Shown here in pieces: positions 33,145 to 41,821 of a stretch of DNA of 64,000 bases. Location: NCBI GenBank assembly GCA_029211145.1, contig JARGEQ010000047.1:25120-89119 (forward strand), in the 5' to 3' direction. The stretch is from Marinimicrococcus flavescens (GTDB lineage Bacteria; Pseudomonadota; Alphaproteobacteria; Geminicoccales; Geminicoccaceae). Each line of letters starts with the position of its first letter. Position 1 is the first letter of the stretch. A program made the translations under genes and the position numbers. Below the pieces are notes generated by a model. That model had not been told where the DNA came from and made no database searches. It saw only the letters and a list, made by a program, of their open reading frames with translations.

Positions 33145-33951
33145 CTAGGCCCGCCCGCCGCTTGCTACGATGCGCTCCACGAGGTCGAGGTCCTCCGGCT
33201 TGTCGACGTCGATGGCCGCCTCGGCGATCGGCAGGCTCACCGCCACCGCCCTTGCGTCCATGACCCGCGAGATCCGCTCCATGGCCTGGTCGAGGGTGAG
33301 CCTGCCGGAAAGATAGGCCAGAAGCGGCCGCCAGCCGAACTGGCGGGCGATCCGCCAGGGCCGCTTGCGGTCCTGCTCGACGCGCCGCCAGAAGCGCACG
33401 GCGTTGCGGCCGCGCGCGGTCATGACGGCAAAGAGATTGGCGCCGGAATAACGCTCGTCGCGAAAGCGCCAGAAGGTCCGCCTGCTTTCCGGGAATGCCG
33501 AGAGAATCGCTGCCGAGGGCGTCATGCCGGCGGCGATGTCCGCACCGCTCCGGGCGGCCGGCGCCAGGAACGCCTCGAGGATCGCCGGCGAGAGCAAAGC
33601 GTGGTCGGCGGTGGTCACCAGAACCGGCAGGCTGCCCAGAGCGTCGAGGCCGGCCAGCACGCTCAGGCTGGGGCTGGGCTCGGCGGCGATAGCGCGCACC
33701 CTGCCCTCGGCCACCAGCGGCGCCAGTTCCGCGATCCGCTCCATGACGGCGGGCTGGTCGAGCACCACCAGCACCCGCCCGATGCGCGGGGAGGCCATCA
33801 GCGCGTCGACCACCCGGGCCAGCATCGGCACGCCGCCGACGGTGACCAGGCACTTGTTCTCGACCCCCCGGCAGGCCGCCACCGGATCGGCGCCGCCGCG
33901 GCTGCCGGCCAGCACCAGGGCCGCCCACGAGCCGGCCTCCGACGCGCTCAT
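33145..33951 (-). CDS. MobA-like/NTP-transferase-family nucleotidyltransferase
   Basis: A 268-residue Rossmann-like nucleotidyltransferase. It opens with ALVLAGSRGG (the nucleotide loop) and continues with ENKCLVTVGGVPMLARVVDAL, where the lysine after EN is the usual catalytic base, and TTADHALLS supplies the metal-binding aspartate; DVDKPEDLDLVE closes the domain. It probably makes an activated head group such as a CDP- or NDP-linked compound for sphingolipid decoration. The gene overlaps the GNAT gene by four bases. Confidence 0.82.
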   Translation of the reverse strand: MSASEAGSWAALVLAGSRGGADPVAACRGVENKCLVTVGGVPMLARVVDALMASPRIGRVLVVLDQPAVMERIAELAPLVAEGRVRAIAAEPSPSLSVLAGLDALGSLPVLVTTADHALLSPAILEAFLAPAARSGADIAAGMTPSAAILSAFPESRRTFWRFRDERYSGANLFAVMTARGRNAVRFWRRVEQDRKRPWRIARQFGWRPLLAYLSGRLTLDQAMERISRVMDARAVAVSLPIAEAAIDVDKPEDLDLVERIVASGGRA

Positions 33952-35087
33952 GCGAGCTCCTTCTGGTAGAGACGGTAGGTCTTGTAGGCGTGCGCGCCCA
34001 CCAGACGGATCATCTGGTGCATCGGCTCGTTGTCCTCGAGCACCCAGGAAAGCTCGGCGCGGCGCCGCCCCCGGGCGCGGTGATAGTCGCGCACCCGGGC
34101 GATGACGCCCAGTGCCAGGGCTGCCCCGCGGGCCGTGCCCTGGTGCTCGCGGCGCACCCCCATCAGGGGCATGCGTCCGCTCTCCACGCCCCGCACCTTG
34201 AGCCGCCACAGGAGCTTGGCCCAGCCGAAGGGCAGCAGACGGCCGCCCAGGTCGGCAATCGCCTCGTTGAGGTTGGGCAGGGTCACCACCATGGAGGCCG
34301 GCTCGCCGCGATACTCGCCGATGGCGAAGTAGTTCGCGTCGACGATGGGCCGGATGGTTTTCGCCAGGTAGCGGGCCTCGTCCTCGCCGAACGGAATGAA
34401 GCCCCAGTTGTCCGCCCAGGCATCGTTGAAGATGGCGCAGACGGTCCGGATCTCCTCCTCGTAGCGGCGCATGTCGAGGGGCCGCACGCGAAGATCGGGG
34501 TTGCGGCCCAGCCGCTCGATGATCCGGTGCGCCGCCGGCGGCAGGTCGGCGGCGACGTCGAAATCGTAGCAGATGAGGTCGCGTGCCTTGGCAAGACCCT
34601 GCTCCTCGACCCGCGGCCCGTACCACGGCCGCGCGTGCCCCATCATCATCGAGGGCGGCGTGTCGAAGCCCTCGACCAGCAGGCCGCACTCGTCGTTGAT
34701 CGAGGGATTGAAGGGCCCGGCCATCCGCCGCATGCCCCGCTGGCGCAGCCATGCCTCGGCGGCGCCGATGAGGGCGGCGAAGACCTCCCTATCATTCTCG
34801 CCCTCGACGAAGCCGAAATGGCCGGTGGCGTCGGCGTAGCGCTCGAGATGCTTGGCGTTGGTCTGGGCGCTGATGCGCCCGACGCAGCGATCACCGCGGA
34901 ATGCCAGGAACCAGGCGATGTCGATGCCGCGCAGGAACGGGTTGCGGGCGGGATCGAGATGCTGCAGGCGCTCGAAGATCAGCGGCGGCACCCAGTTCGG
35001 GTCGTCCGCGTAGAGATGCGCCGGCATCAGGAGAAAGCGGCGCAGGCCGGCGCGGCCGGCGACCTGCTCGATGCGCAGCTCTGGCAA
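33948..35087 (-). CDS. GNAT-fold N-acyltransferase, candidate bacterial ceramide synthase
   Basis: A 379-residue protein with an N-terminal domain (MPAHLYADDPNWVPP, then NPFLRGIDIAWFLAFRGDRCVGRI) and a C-terminal GNAT domain. The sequence pattern GPFNPSINDECGLLVEGFD and GWAKLLWRLKVRGV is typical of the family that includes the bacterial ceramide synthase of Caulobacter, which N-acylates the sphingoid base. The likely start is TTG at 35087, preceded by CAGGAGA; an upstream ATG at 35174 would overlap the hydroxylase gene. It completes the set of ceramide enzymes in the window. Confidence 0.82.
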   Translation of the reverse strand: MPELRIEQVAGRAGLRRFLLMPAHLYADDPNWVPPLIFERLQHLDPARNPFLRGIDIAWFLAFRGDRCVGRISAQTNAKHLERYADATGHFGFVEGENDREVFAALIGAAEAWLRQRGMRRMAGPFNPSINDECGLLVEGFDTPPSMMMGHARPWYGPRVEEQGLAKARDLICYDFDVAADLPPAAHRIIERLGRNPDLRVRPLDMRRYEEEIRTVCAIFNDAWADNWGFIPFGEDEARYLAKTIRPIVDANYFAIGEYRGEPASMVVTLPNLNEAIADLGGRLLPFGWAKLLWRLKVRGVESGRMPLMGVRREHQGTARGAALALGVIARVRDYHRARGRRRAELSWVLEDNEPMHQMIRLVGAHAYKTYRLYQKELA

Positions 35088-35107
35088 GGGCGTCTCCTGC
35101 GGCCGGC

Positions 35108-35866
35108 TCAGGCGGGCCTGCGCGTGCGGCGCCGCGCATATTCCTCCTCGCTCGCCGAGAGATCGCCGACCCACGGGTAGCGGTCGCGCTCATGGCCGGT
35201 ATAGCCGAGATTGTGCACGGTGGGGCTGCGGGGAAGCTCGCGGGAGCGGTAGAGCGTGCCGAACACCCGGTCCCAGATCCCGCTGGTGATGCCGTAATTG
35301 CCCTGCTCGCTGTGAAAGTGGTGCGCCAGGTGCCGCTTCTTGACCTCGCGCAGCCAGCTGTTGGCCGGCGTGAAAGGCAGATGCTGCACGCAGTGGCAGA
35401 ACTCGTAGCCGGTGAAGACGAGGAGTCCCGCCGCCAGCGCCGCGGTGGCCCCCGCAGCACCGCCGATCAGCCAGCCCACCGGCAGGGTGATCAGGGCTAT
35501 CGGCGGCAGCGTGGTGTAGAGCGCGCCGAACAGCACCGACAGGTCGTGCGGGTTCTGGTGGTGGTCGTAGTGGATCCGCTTCCACATCTTGGCGGTGAGC
35601 GGCGACTTGTAGAGGAATTTCGCATGCAGCACGTAGCGGTGCAGGACGTACTCGACGAGCGGATAGAGGGCGAGCACCGCCAGCGCCGCAGCCAGCGGCG
35701 GCCAGGGATCTTCCGCGAGATAGGCGGTGGCGCCGATCGCCAGCGTGGCCAGCAGCAGATAGACCTGGATCGAGTAGTGGGTGAAAAAGGCCACCACGAG
35801 CTCGCCCAGGCCCATCCTGTCGAGATAGTATTTCTGACCGGCCCAGGTGCCGAATCGTCCGAGCAT
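35108..35866 (-). CDS. Sterol desaturase/fatty acid hydroxylase family protein
   Basis: A 252-residue integral-membrane di-iron hydroxylase. The histidine clusters are present: HRYVLH near residue 78, HYDHHQNPH, HCVQH and HLAHHFH. Family members hydroxylate fatty acyl chains or sphingoid bases. Adjacent to the ceramide synthase candidate, it plausibly adds the hydroxyl group found on many bacterial ceramides. The start is ATG at 35866; the upstream frame has no family similarity. Confidence 0.86.
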   Translation of the reverse strand: MLGRFGTWAGQKYYLDRMGLGELVVAFFTHYSIQVYLLLATLAIGATAYLAEDPWPPLAAALAVLALYPLVEYVLHRYVLHAKFLYKSPLTAKMWKRIHYDHHQNPHDLSVLFGALYTTLPPIALITLPVGWLIGGAAGATAALAAGLLVFTGYEFCHCVQHLPFTPANSWLREVKKRHLAHHFHSEQGNYGITSGIWDRVFGTLYRSRELPRSPTVHNLGYTGHERDRYPWVGDLSASEEEYARRRTRRPA

Positions 35867-35956
35867 CGCCGCGTCCGTCCCTAGCCGGGCCGCCGCCGGC
35901 CCGGTCCATCCAAACCTAGTGCTGCCCGGTGTCCCGGGCAAGCGAGCGGGGCGGGA

Positions 35957-38308
35957 TCAGCCGGCCTGCGGCTCTTCCGCCATCAGCCGCCGCACCCGCT
36001 CGGCCGCCAGCTCGAGACCGTCGAGCGGCTTGGGCGAGGCCGGTGCCGCCTCCTCGCCGAGCGGCCGGGCGAGACCGCGGGCGCGCAGGCCGCGATGGAA
36101 GGCCCCGAGGTCGCGCGGCAGGGTCAAGAGGCCCCGCGTGGTCAGATGATCCATGAAGCGACTCACCGCATGCTGCTGGTGCGGGGTGCCGCGATAGCTG
36201 ACGCCACCACCCGCCAGAAGGGTGAGCGCGCCCAGCACCGGGCGGGCCAGCGGCAGGCGGTCGTACCAGCGGCCGAGCTCGACATAGCGCACCGGCTTGC
36301 CGGCGAGGCAGGCCTCGGCCAGGGCATCGGCCTCGTCGCCGGTCGCCACCACCTCCCCGGCCAGGGCCAGGAACGCCGCTTGGGCATCGTCGCCCTCGCC
36401 GGGTGCCGCCTGCACTGCATGGTGCGGCACCGTGAGCGCGGCGATGAGCGCCTCGCGGGCTGCCGCCGGGGTCTTCGGCCGGGTCAGCAGCAGCACCGAG
36501 CCGCCCTTCTCCGCCGCCAGCGCCGAGACCTGCCGGCCCAGCTCGCCTGCCTTCGCGGCATCGAGCACGAACGGCCCCTTGTCCGCCCCCACGAACAGCG
36601 CGACGTGCGGCTGCGGCAGGCTGCCCAGGCGGTCCTGCCAGCGCGTCCGCGCCGCCTCCAGCCGCCCGGCCGGCACGCCCGCCAGGGGAGCCGCCACATG
36701 AAGGACGTTGTCACGGATCGGCAGACGCCACTGCGGCGTGGTGACGATCAGGTCGAACAGCTCGTAGGCGGCGCGCGGCCGGCCGATCTGCACCAGCCTC
36801 GTGCGGCCGCCGGCGCGGGCGCGGATCCATGCCGCCACCGGCACGGTGCGGCGTCCCGCCGAGATCACCAGATCGGGCCAGGGAGCCTCGAGCCGGTCGG
36901 AACCCTTGAGGCTCAGGCTCTTCAGCGAGGCGCCCAAAAGCCGGTTGGGCAGATGCCGGAAGCCGTTGAAGGCGAGGCTTCTGGTCTCGAAGGGCCAGCC
37001 CAGGGCACGGGCCAGCTCGATCGCCTGGCGGTCGCTGGCCTCGCTGTCGCCGGTCAGCACCCAGACCTTGGGCAGACCGGGATCGGCCGCCCGCCGCACC
37101 TCGAAACTGGCGGTGCCGGGTGCCGCGAACTTCCCGTTGGGCACCGCGTCGAGATGCCAGCTCACGCCCGTATGGCGTGCCGCGACCTCGCTCATGCGGC
37201 GGCGCCACCAGGCGGCGCTGCCGAGCCCTTCGGCGGCGGTCGCGGTGAGGCTCACCGCCAGGGCACGCCCGGCGCGCCCGAAGAGCGCATCGGCGACCCA
37301 GTCGATGTCGGCCGGCGGCAGGCGCTCGAAGAGCCCGGCCACCACGACTGCATCGTGGCGCCCGACGTCCCAGCCGTCGGGATTACGGGCGAGATCCAGC
37401 CGCGTGACCTGCGCCCCGTCGGGCAGCCCCTCCAGGGCCACCGGCCCCGCCGAGACCACGAGCACCCGGCCGGCGCCCTTCTCGGCCAGCAGCGCCCGGG
37501 CACCCGCCGACAGGCTCGCTGCCGCCGGTTGCGGCGGCCGGTTGCCCTGGAGGATGCGGCGATAGTCGGGGCTCGGGGCCTCGCGGGTGAAGACCTGGTA
37601 GCCGGCAGCGTCGGCGTCGCGCTCCAGCGCGTACCAGAGATAGGCCAGCGGGTTGGGATGGTAGGAATAATCGTCGGGGAACGGCTGCCAGGGCTGCTGG
37701 TGCAGGGCGGTGTAGTGCAGGCACATGGTCCGCCCCTCGACATATTCCTGGTCGCGGGCGTTCCAGTGCGGGTCGAGCTGGCCCCAGAGGCCGGGCATGG
37801 AGGCGGGCTTGTTGATGAGCGCGTGCTTGCCCTGGCTGCTAGCGGTCTGCCGGTTCCACATCGGCAGCATCCGCTCGCAGTCGATCAGCATGACCGACGT
37901 GTCCTTGGGCGAGATCGCGAGGTAGCCTTTGCCCTCCATGTCGAGATCGAACAGCAGCGCCGGGTCGGCCAGGTAGATCTGGTCGACGTCGTTGTAGATC
38001 GCCTTGCCGTGGCCGCCGGCGAAGTCGGGGATGGCGTAGCGGTAATTGGTGAAGCCGGTGCGCCAGCGCCGCCGGTCGAAGCCCTCGACGTTCTTCATGA
38101 GGTGGATCTCGTAGACGCGCGAGGGATCGCGCACCTTCTCGACCGAGAAGAAGAAGATCCGCTCCGCCCGGTACTGGGCGTCCTCGGTGCCGAGGAAGAT
38201 CCGCACCGGCGGCTTGCCGCTGGGGGTCACGCCCGGCCGCACGTCGAGGACGACGAGGTCCGGGTTCTCGCGGTGATAGGGCCAGCCCTGCTGCTGCTCG
38301 CTCGGCAC
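35957..38308 (-). CDS. Three-part protein: glycosyltransferase-like, methyltransferase-like and ELM1 domains
   Basis: A 783-residue protein starting at a GTG (38308) with GAGGAG upstream. Residues 1-265 look like a glycosyltransferase with a D-x-D motif (D107-V-D109 in YNDVDQIYL) after FLGTEDAQYRAERIFFFSVEK. Residues about 280-405 resemble a SAM-type Rossmann domain (VLVVSAGPVALEGLPDG, then DAVVVAGLFERLPP) that lacks a clear SAM glycine motif. Residues about 410-720 match the ELM1 (mitochondrial fission-like) family, common in alphaproteobacteria and thought to be glycosyltransferase-like. It lies at the end of the sphingolipid block and could glycosylate a lipid or surface polymer. Confidence 0.75.
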   Translation of the reverse strand: MPSEQQQGWPYHRENPDLVVLDVRPGVTPSGKPPVRIFLGTEDAQYRAERIFFFSVEKVRDPSRVYEIHLMKNVEGFDRRRWRTGFTNYRYAIPDFAGGHGKAIYNDVDQIYLADPALLFDLDMEGKGYLAISPKDTSVMLIDCERMLPMWNRQTASSQGKHALINKPASMPGLWGQLDPHWNARDQEYVEGRTMCLHYTALHQQPWQPFPDDYSYHPNPLAYLWYALERDADAAGYQVFTREAPSPDYRRILQGNRPPQPAAASLSAGARALLAEKGAGRVLVVSAGPVALEGLPDGAQVTRLDLARNPDGWDVGRHDAVVVAGLFERLPPADIDWVADALFGRAGRALAVSLTATAAEGLGSAAWWRRRMSEVAARHTGVSWHLDAVPNGKFAAPGTASFEVRRAADPGLPKVWVLTGDSEASDRQAIELARALGWPFETRSLAFNGFRHLPNRLLGASLKSLSLKGSDRLEAPWPDLVISAGRRTVPVAAWIRARAGGRTRLVQIGRPRAAYELFDLIVTTPQWRLPIRDNVLHVAAPLAGVPAGRLEAARTRWQDRLGSLPQPHVALFVGADKGPFVLDAAKAGELGRQVSALAAEKGGSVLLLTRPKTPAAAREALIAALTVPHHAVQAAPGEGDDAQAAFLALAGEVVATGDEADALAEACLAGKPVRYVELGRWYDRLPLARPVLGALTLLAGGGVSYRGTPHQQHAVSRFMDHLTTRGLLTLPRDLGAFHRGLRARGLARPLGEEAAPASPKPLDGLELAAERVRRLMAEEPQAG

Positions 38309-38389
38309 GACAAGAGACTCCTCGAGGCAAGGCGCATGCGCGCTGGGCGCCGCTGCGGCCCGTTTCTTAGGTTGGCGGGTGCGGCGCCG

Positions 38390-39505
38390 TCAATTTGCCG
38401 GAATGCCGCCCTCTGGCGGCGGCGTGCTCGAGCCGTCCTCGGCGCTGATCCAGTAGCCCAGCACCGCGGTGCCCAGCGCAAGGAGCACCGGCCCCAGGAA
38501 GAGCCCGAGAAAGCCGAACGCCAGCGCCCCGCCGACGACTCCCAGGAACACCATGAGGAACGACATGCTGGAGCCACGGCTGATGAGCCATGGCCGCACG
38601 ACATTGTCGACGCCGCTGATGGCGAAGGTCCCCCAAAGCGCCATGAAGAGCGCCATGCCCCAGCGGTCCTCGGTGAAGAGCCAGATCGAGACGGGGATCC
38701 AGACCAGCGGCGGCCCCATCGGCACCAGCGCCAGGAAGAAGGTGAGAAAGCCCAGCGCCAGCGCCCCGTTGAGCCCGGTGATGGCATAGCCGATGGTAGC
38801 CAGGAGAGCCTGGACGATGGCCGTGCCGACGATCCCGTAAACCACACCCAGAACGGTCTTGCCGGCGACGTCGAGGAGATGCTGGGTGCGTTCGCCGACG
38901 ATCCGCTCGCCGACCTCCCGGGCCCGGCGGATGAAGGCCTCGCCGTCACGATAGAAGAAGAAGGTGGCGATGACGCTGAAGGTCATCTCCAGCAGCCCGC
39001 CGCCTACCCCCACCGCCAGCGTGATCGCGAAGTCGCGGATCGCCGCCAGATAGGGCTGGAGCACCTCGGCGAGGCCGCGGGTGTTGGTCACCAGCTCGAG
39101 CCAGAGCGTGTGCAAAAAGCCGCCGACCACGGGAATGCCGTCGAGCCAGGCGGGCGGGATCGGCGGGCCGAAGGCGAAGAGCTGGCGGACAATCTCGGAA
39201 AGCCGCACGACCCCGTCGGCGGCACTGGTGCCGACCAGCACGATCGGCAGCACGAAGGCCGCCGCCAGCAGGAGCGTCATCAAAAGGGCTGCGAGGCTCC
39301 GGCGCCCGCCCAGCATCTCGGTGAGCCGGCGGCAGATCGGCCAGGTCGAGTAGGCGAGGATGACCCCCCACAAGAGCGCGCCCAGAAACGGCCGCAGCAC
39401 GAGAAAGCAGCCCACCACCAGCACCGCGATGGCAGCGATGCCGATGGCCAGCTCGACCCGGTCGTCGACCCAGATCCGCAGGGGCTCGGGGCGGCCGTTC
39501 TTCAC
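38390..39505 (-). CDS. AI-2E family (PerM-type) permease
   Basis: A 371-residue inner-membrane protein of the AI-2 exporter-like superfamily with eight predicted helices and the family features FLGALLWGVILAYSTWPICRRL, a periplasmic/cytoplasmic amphipathic loop and the C-terminal WLFTEDRWGMALFMALWG and GVDNVVRPWLISRG. The start is GTG at 39505. Family members export autoinducer-2, indole or sodium; the substrate here is unknown. It follows the reductase gene by five bases. Confidence 0.88.
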   Translation of the reverse strand: MKNGRPEPLRIWVDDRVELAIGIAAIAVLVVGCFLVLRPFLGALLWGVILAYSTWPICRRLTEMLGGRRSLAALLMTLLLAAAFVLPIVLVGTSAADGVVRLSEIVRQLFAFGPPIPPAWLDGIPVVGGFLHTLWLELVTNTRGLAEVLQPYLAAIRDFAITLAVGVGGGLLEMTFSVIATFFFYRDGEAFIRRAREVGERIVGERTQHLLDVAGKTVLGVVYGIVGTAIVQALLATIGYAITGLNGALALGFLTFFLALVPMGPPLVWIPVSIWLFTEDRWGMALFMALWGTFAISGVDNVVRPWLISRGSSMSFLMVFLGVVGGALAFGFLGLFLGPVLLALGTAVLGYWISAEDGSSTPPPEGGIPAN

Positions 39506-39510
39506 CGCGC

Positions 39511-40398
39511 TCAGCCCTTGACCTCGATGCCCGCCAGCTTCTCGTAGACCTTGACCACCGCCGAATCGTCCTCGCGCCCGAGGCCTGCCGCCGCGGCGCC
39601 GAGGAACTGCTGGTGGGCTGCCGCCGAGAGCGGCAGCGGAAAGCGCAGCTCGCGGCCGGTGTCGAGCACGATCCCCAGGTCCTTGACGAAGATCTCGACG
39701 GCCGAGAGGGGCGTGAAGTCGCGCTCGAGGATGTGCGGCACGCGGTTGGTGAACATCCAGGAGTTGCCAGCGCTGTTGGAGATCACCTCGTAGAGTGTGG
39801 CGGGATCGGCGCCGGCCCGGGTTCCCAGCGCCATCGCCTCGCAGGCGGCAGCGATGTGCACGCCGGCCAGGAGCTGGTTGACCATCTTGACCGAGGAGCC
39901 GATGCCGGGCTCGGCACCCAGCCGGTAGACCTTGCCGGCCATCACCTCGAGCGCCGCCCCGGCGGCGGCGAAAGCCTCCTCCGGGCCCGATGCCATGATG
40001 GTGAGCTTGCCCGCCTGGGCGCCGACCTGGCCGCCCGAGACCGGCGCGTCGAGGAGCAGATGGCCGGTCTCCTCGAGGCGGGCGGCGAGGCTCCTGGCGA
40101 AGGAGGGCGGCACCGTGCTGTTGAGAACGACGGTAGCACCCCGGGGCAGCGCCGGCACCGCACCCGCCTCGCCGAAGAGCACGCTCTCCACCTGCTGGGC
40201 GGTCGCCACCATGACGATCAGCAGCGAGGCCTCCCCGGCGGCGTCGGCGGGATCGGCGGCGGCCTCGCCGCCCGCCTCGGCCAACGCCTCCATGGCAGCG
40301 GGCGCCACGTCGAAGCCGCGCACGCTCATGCCCGCCTTCAGGAGGTTGACCGCCATCGGCAAGCCCATGGCACCCAGACCGATGAAGCCGATCGTCAT
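39511..40398 (-). CDS. 3-hydroxyisobutyrate/tartronate semialdehyde-type NAD(P) oxidoreductase
   Basis: A 295-residue beta-hydroxyacid dehydrogenase. The nucleotide motif GLGAMG follows MTIGFI, the substrate motif is DAPVSGGQVGAQAG and the catalytic lysine is in SSVKMVNQLL. Candidates are 3-hydroxyisobutyrate dehydrogenase, tartronate semialdehyde reductase or L-threonate dehydrogenase; the glycerate kinase gene at 43193 makes a 2-hydroxy-3-oxopropionate pathway possible but the genes are not in one operon. The ATG at 40398 has GGAGAG upstream. Confidence 0.85.
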   Translation of the reverse strand: MTIGFIGLGAMGLPMAVNLLKAGMSVRGFDVAPAAMEALAEAGGEAAADPADAAGEASLLIVMVATAQQVESVLFGEAGAVPALPRGATVVLNSTVPPSFARSLAARLEETGHLLLDAPVSGGQVGAQAGKLTIMASGPEEAFAAAGAALEVMAGKVYRLGAEPGIGSSVKMVNQLLAGVHIAAACEAMALGTRAGADPATLYEVISNSAGNSWMFTNRVPHILERDFTPLSAVEIFVKDLGIVLDTGRELRFPLPLSAAAHQQFLGAAAAGLGREDDSAVVKVYEKLAGIEVKG

Positions 40399-40430
40399 CA
40401 AGCTCTCCTCATGGGGTGACCGGGGCGCGC

Positions 40431-41300
40431 TCAGCCGCGCAGCACCCGGTGGCGGTGCACCGGCAGGTTGCCGCGCACCTTCTCGAGATAGGGAAGATCG
40501 ATGCGCGCCGTGGCGAAGCCCCGGCCGTCGCGCGCCTGGGCCAGGACGTGCCCCCAGGGATCGACGATCATCGAGTGGCCCCAGTTGTGGCGCACCCCGT
40601 CGCCCGAGGGGAAGGCGCCCCACTGGGCGGCCGCCACCATGTAGGTCTGGGTCTCGATGGCGCGCGCCCGCAGCAGGACCTCCCAGTGGTCCTTGCCGGT
40701 CTGCAGGGTGAAGGCGGAGGGCACCATGATCACCCTGGCGCCGGCCTCGGCCAGCAGCCGGTAGAGCTCGCCGAAGCGCAGGTCGTAGCAGATGGTGCAG
40801 CCGATCCGCACGCCGTCGGCCTCGTAGGTGACGATGTCCTCGCCACGGCCCACGAGACTGGACTCGCGATAGTCGCGGCCGTCGGGCGTGGTGATGTCGA
40901 AGAGATGGATCTTGCGGTAGCGGGCCAGCTCCCGGCCGTCGCGGTCGAACGCCACCGTGGTGTTGAAGAGCGCCTCGTCGTCGCGCTCGAAGATGCTGCC
41001 GCCATGGAGGAAGACGCCGTGCTCGCGGGCCATGTCGCGCAGCGCCGTCCACGCCTCGCCCCCAGGTTGGGCCTCGCCCCCGGGTTGGGCCTCGCCCCCA
41101 GGCTGGGCGTCGCTGCCGGGCAGAACCTCGCCCGAGGCGCGCCGCGCCGCCGAGGAGCCGCCCATGTGCGCCCACACCTCCGGCAGCACCACCATGTCGG
41201 GACGGTCCTCGCGCACCGCCTGGCCGACCAGGTGCCGCGCCTGCTCGATGTTCGCGGCCTTCTCGTCGCCCGAATTCATCTGGATGACGGCGATCCGCAT
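40431..41300 (-). CDS. Nitrilase-superfamily carbon-nitrogen hydrolase
   Basis: A 289-residue Nit1/Nit2-like hydrolase with the catalytic triad E41 (LPEVW), K130 (YRKIHLFD) and C171 (ICYDLRFGELY). The Nit2-like motif suggests an omega-amidase or deaminated-glutathione amidase. Between the catalytic Glu and the next strand, residues 65-82 are three tandem AQPGGE hexapeptides encoded by an 18-bp minisatellite (see separate entry), an insertion unusual for the family. It heads a leftward unit with the dehydrogenase and the AI-2E permease. Confidence 0.88.
   Translation of the reverse strand: MRIAVIQMNSGDEKAANIEQARHLVGQAVREDRPDMVVLPEVWAHMGGSSAARRASGEVLPGSDAQPGGEAQPGGEAQPGGEAWTALRDMAREHGVFLHGGSIFERDDEALFNTTVAFDRDGRELARYRKIHLFDITTPDGRDYRESSLVGRGEDIVTYEADGVRIGCTICYDLRFGELYRLLAEAGARVIMVPSAFTLQTGKDHWEVLLRARAIETQTYMVAAAQWGAFPSGDGVRHNWGHSMIVDPWGHVLAQARDGRGFATARIDLPYLEKVRGNLPVHRHRVLRG
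41055..41108 (-). repeat. 18-bp in-frame minisatellite in the nitrilase gene
   Basis: Three 18-base units, each coding AQPGGE, differ by only one or two bases, and a fourth degenerate unit (coding VLPGSD) lies at 41109-41126. Because 18 is a multiple of three, copy number can change without breaking the frame. Confidence 0.85.
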
Positions 41301-41371
41301 CCCGCACTCCCCTCGCCCGCTGCCGGCGCCATGCTAGCGGCGGCAGGGGGGCGGCGAAAGCTCGGTCTGGC

Positions 41372-41821
41372 TCAGTGTCCCCGCCGCGGGCCGCCCGCCA
41401 GCATCCGCGGACGCCATTCCGCCCGCGCCCCGGGGGGAAGGTTGCGGGCCCCCTCGGCCAGCGCCTCGTGCACCAGCGCCTGGGCGTCGCCGGAGCGCGC
41501 CCGCAGCGTCGCGAAGGCGGCGGCCAGCGCCGCCTCGTCCAGCTCCGGCGCGCGTAGCAGCTCCAGCGCCCGCTCGCTCGCCTCGCGTGTGGCGGCGATG
41601 CGCCGGCGCAGCTCGGGACCCCGCTCGGCGAAGGCCTCGCGCACCGCCTCGCGGGCCTCCTCCGGCAGGCCGCCGGCGAGGCTGCGCCCGTGATGCGCGC
41701 CCATCACCCGCGGCCCGGCGAAATGTCGCCCCGCGGAGATCCCGGCGACCAGCAGGTTGGCGCCCAGCGAGAGCACCAGCAGCGCCAGGAGCGCCCAGGC
41801 CCAACGGCCGCGAATCGTCAT
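41372..41821 (-). CDS. Periplasmic heavy-metal sensor-like protein
   Basis: A 149-residue protein with one N-terminal membrane anchor (WAWALLALLVLSLGANLLV) and a helical periplasmic domain of the CnrX/Spy/CpxP-like type: LPEEAREAVREAFAERGPELRRRIAATREA and then ELDEAALAAAFATLRARSGDAQALVHEALAEGA. Members sense metals or envelope stress. It overlaps the upstream anti-sigma-like gene by four bases and is the last gene of the sigma factor operon. Confidence 0.75.
   Translation of the reverse strand: MTIRGRWAWALLALLVLSLGANLLVAGISAGRHFAGPRVMGAHHGRSLAGGLPEEAREAVREAFAERGPELRRRIAATREASERALELLRAPELDEAALAAAFATLRARSGDAQALVHEALAEGARNLPPGARAEWRPRMLAGGPRRGH

Noticed and set aside
36095..39547. A 1150-codon open frame on the plus strand opposite the ELM1 fusion and AI-2E permease genes
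   Set aside because: It is antisense to two genes with clear family motifs, is rich in His/Gln/Arg/Gly low-complexity typical of reversed high-GC codons, and has no recognisable domain.
41055..41126. Possible CRISPR-like array
   Set aside because: Units are contiguous without spacers, in frame within a coding gene; it is a protein-coding minisatellite. No CRISPR array or cas gene is seen in the window.
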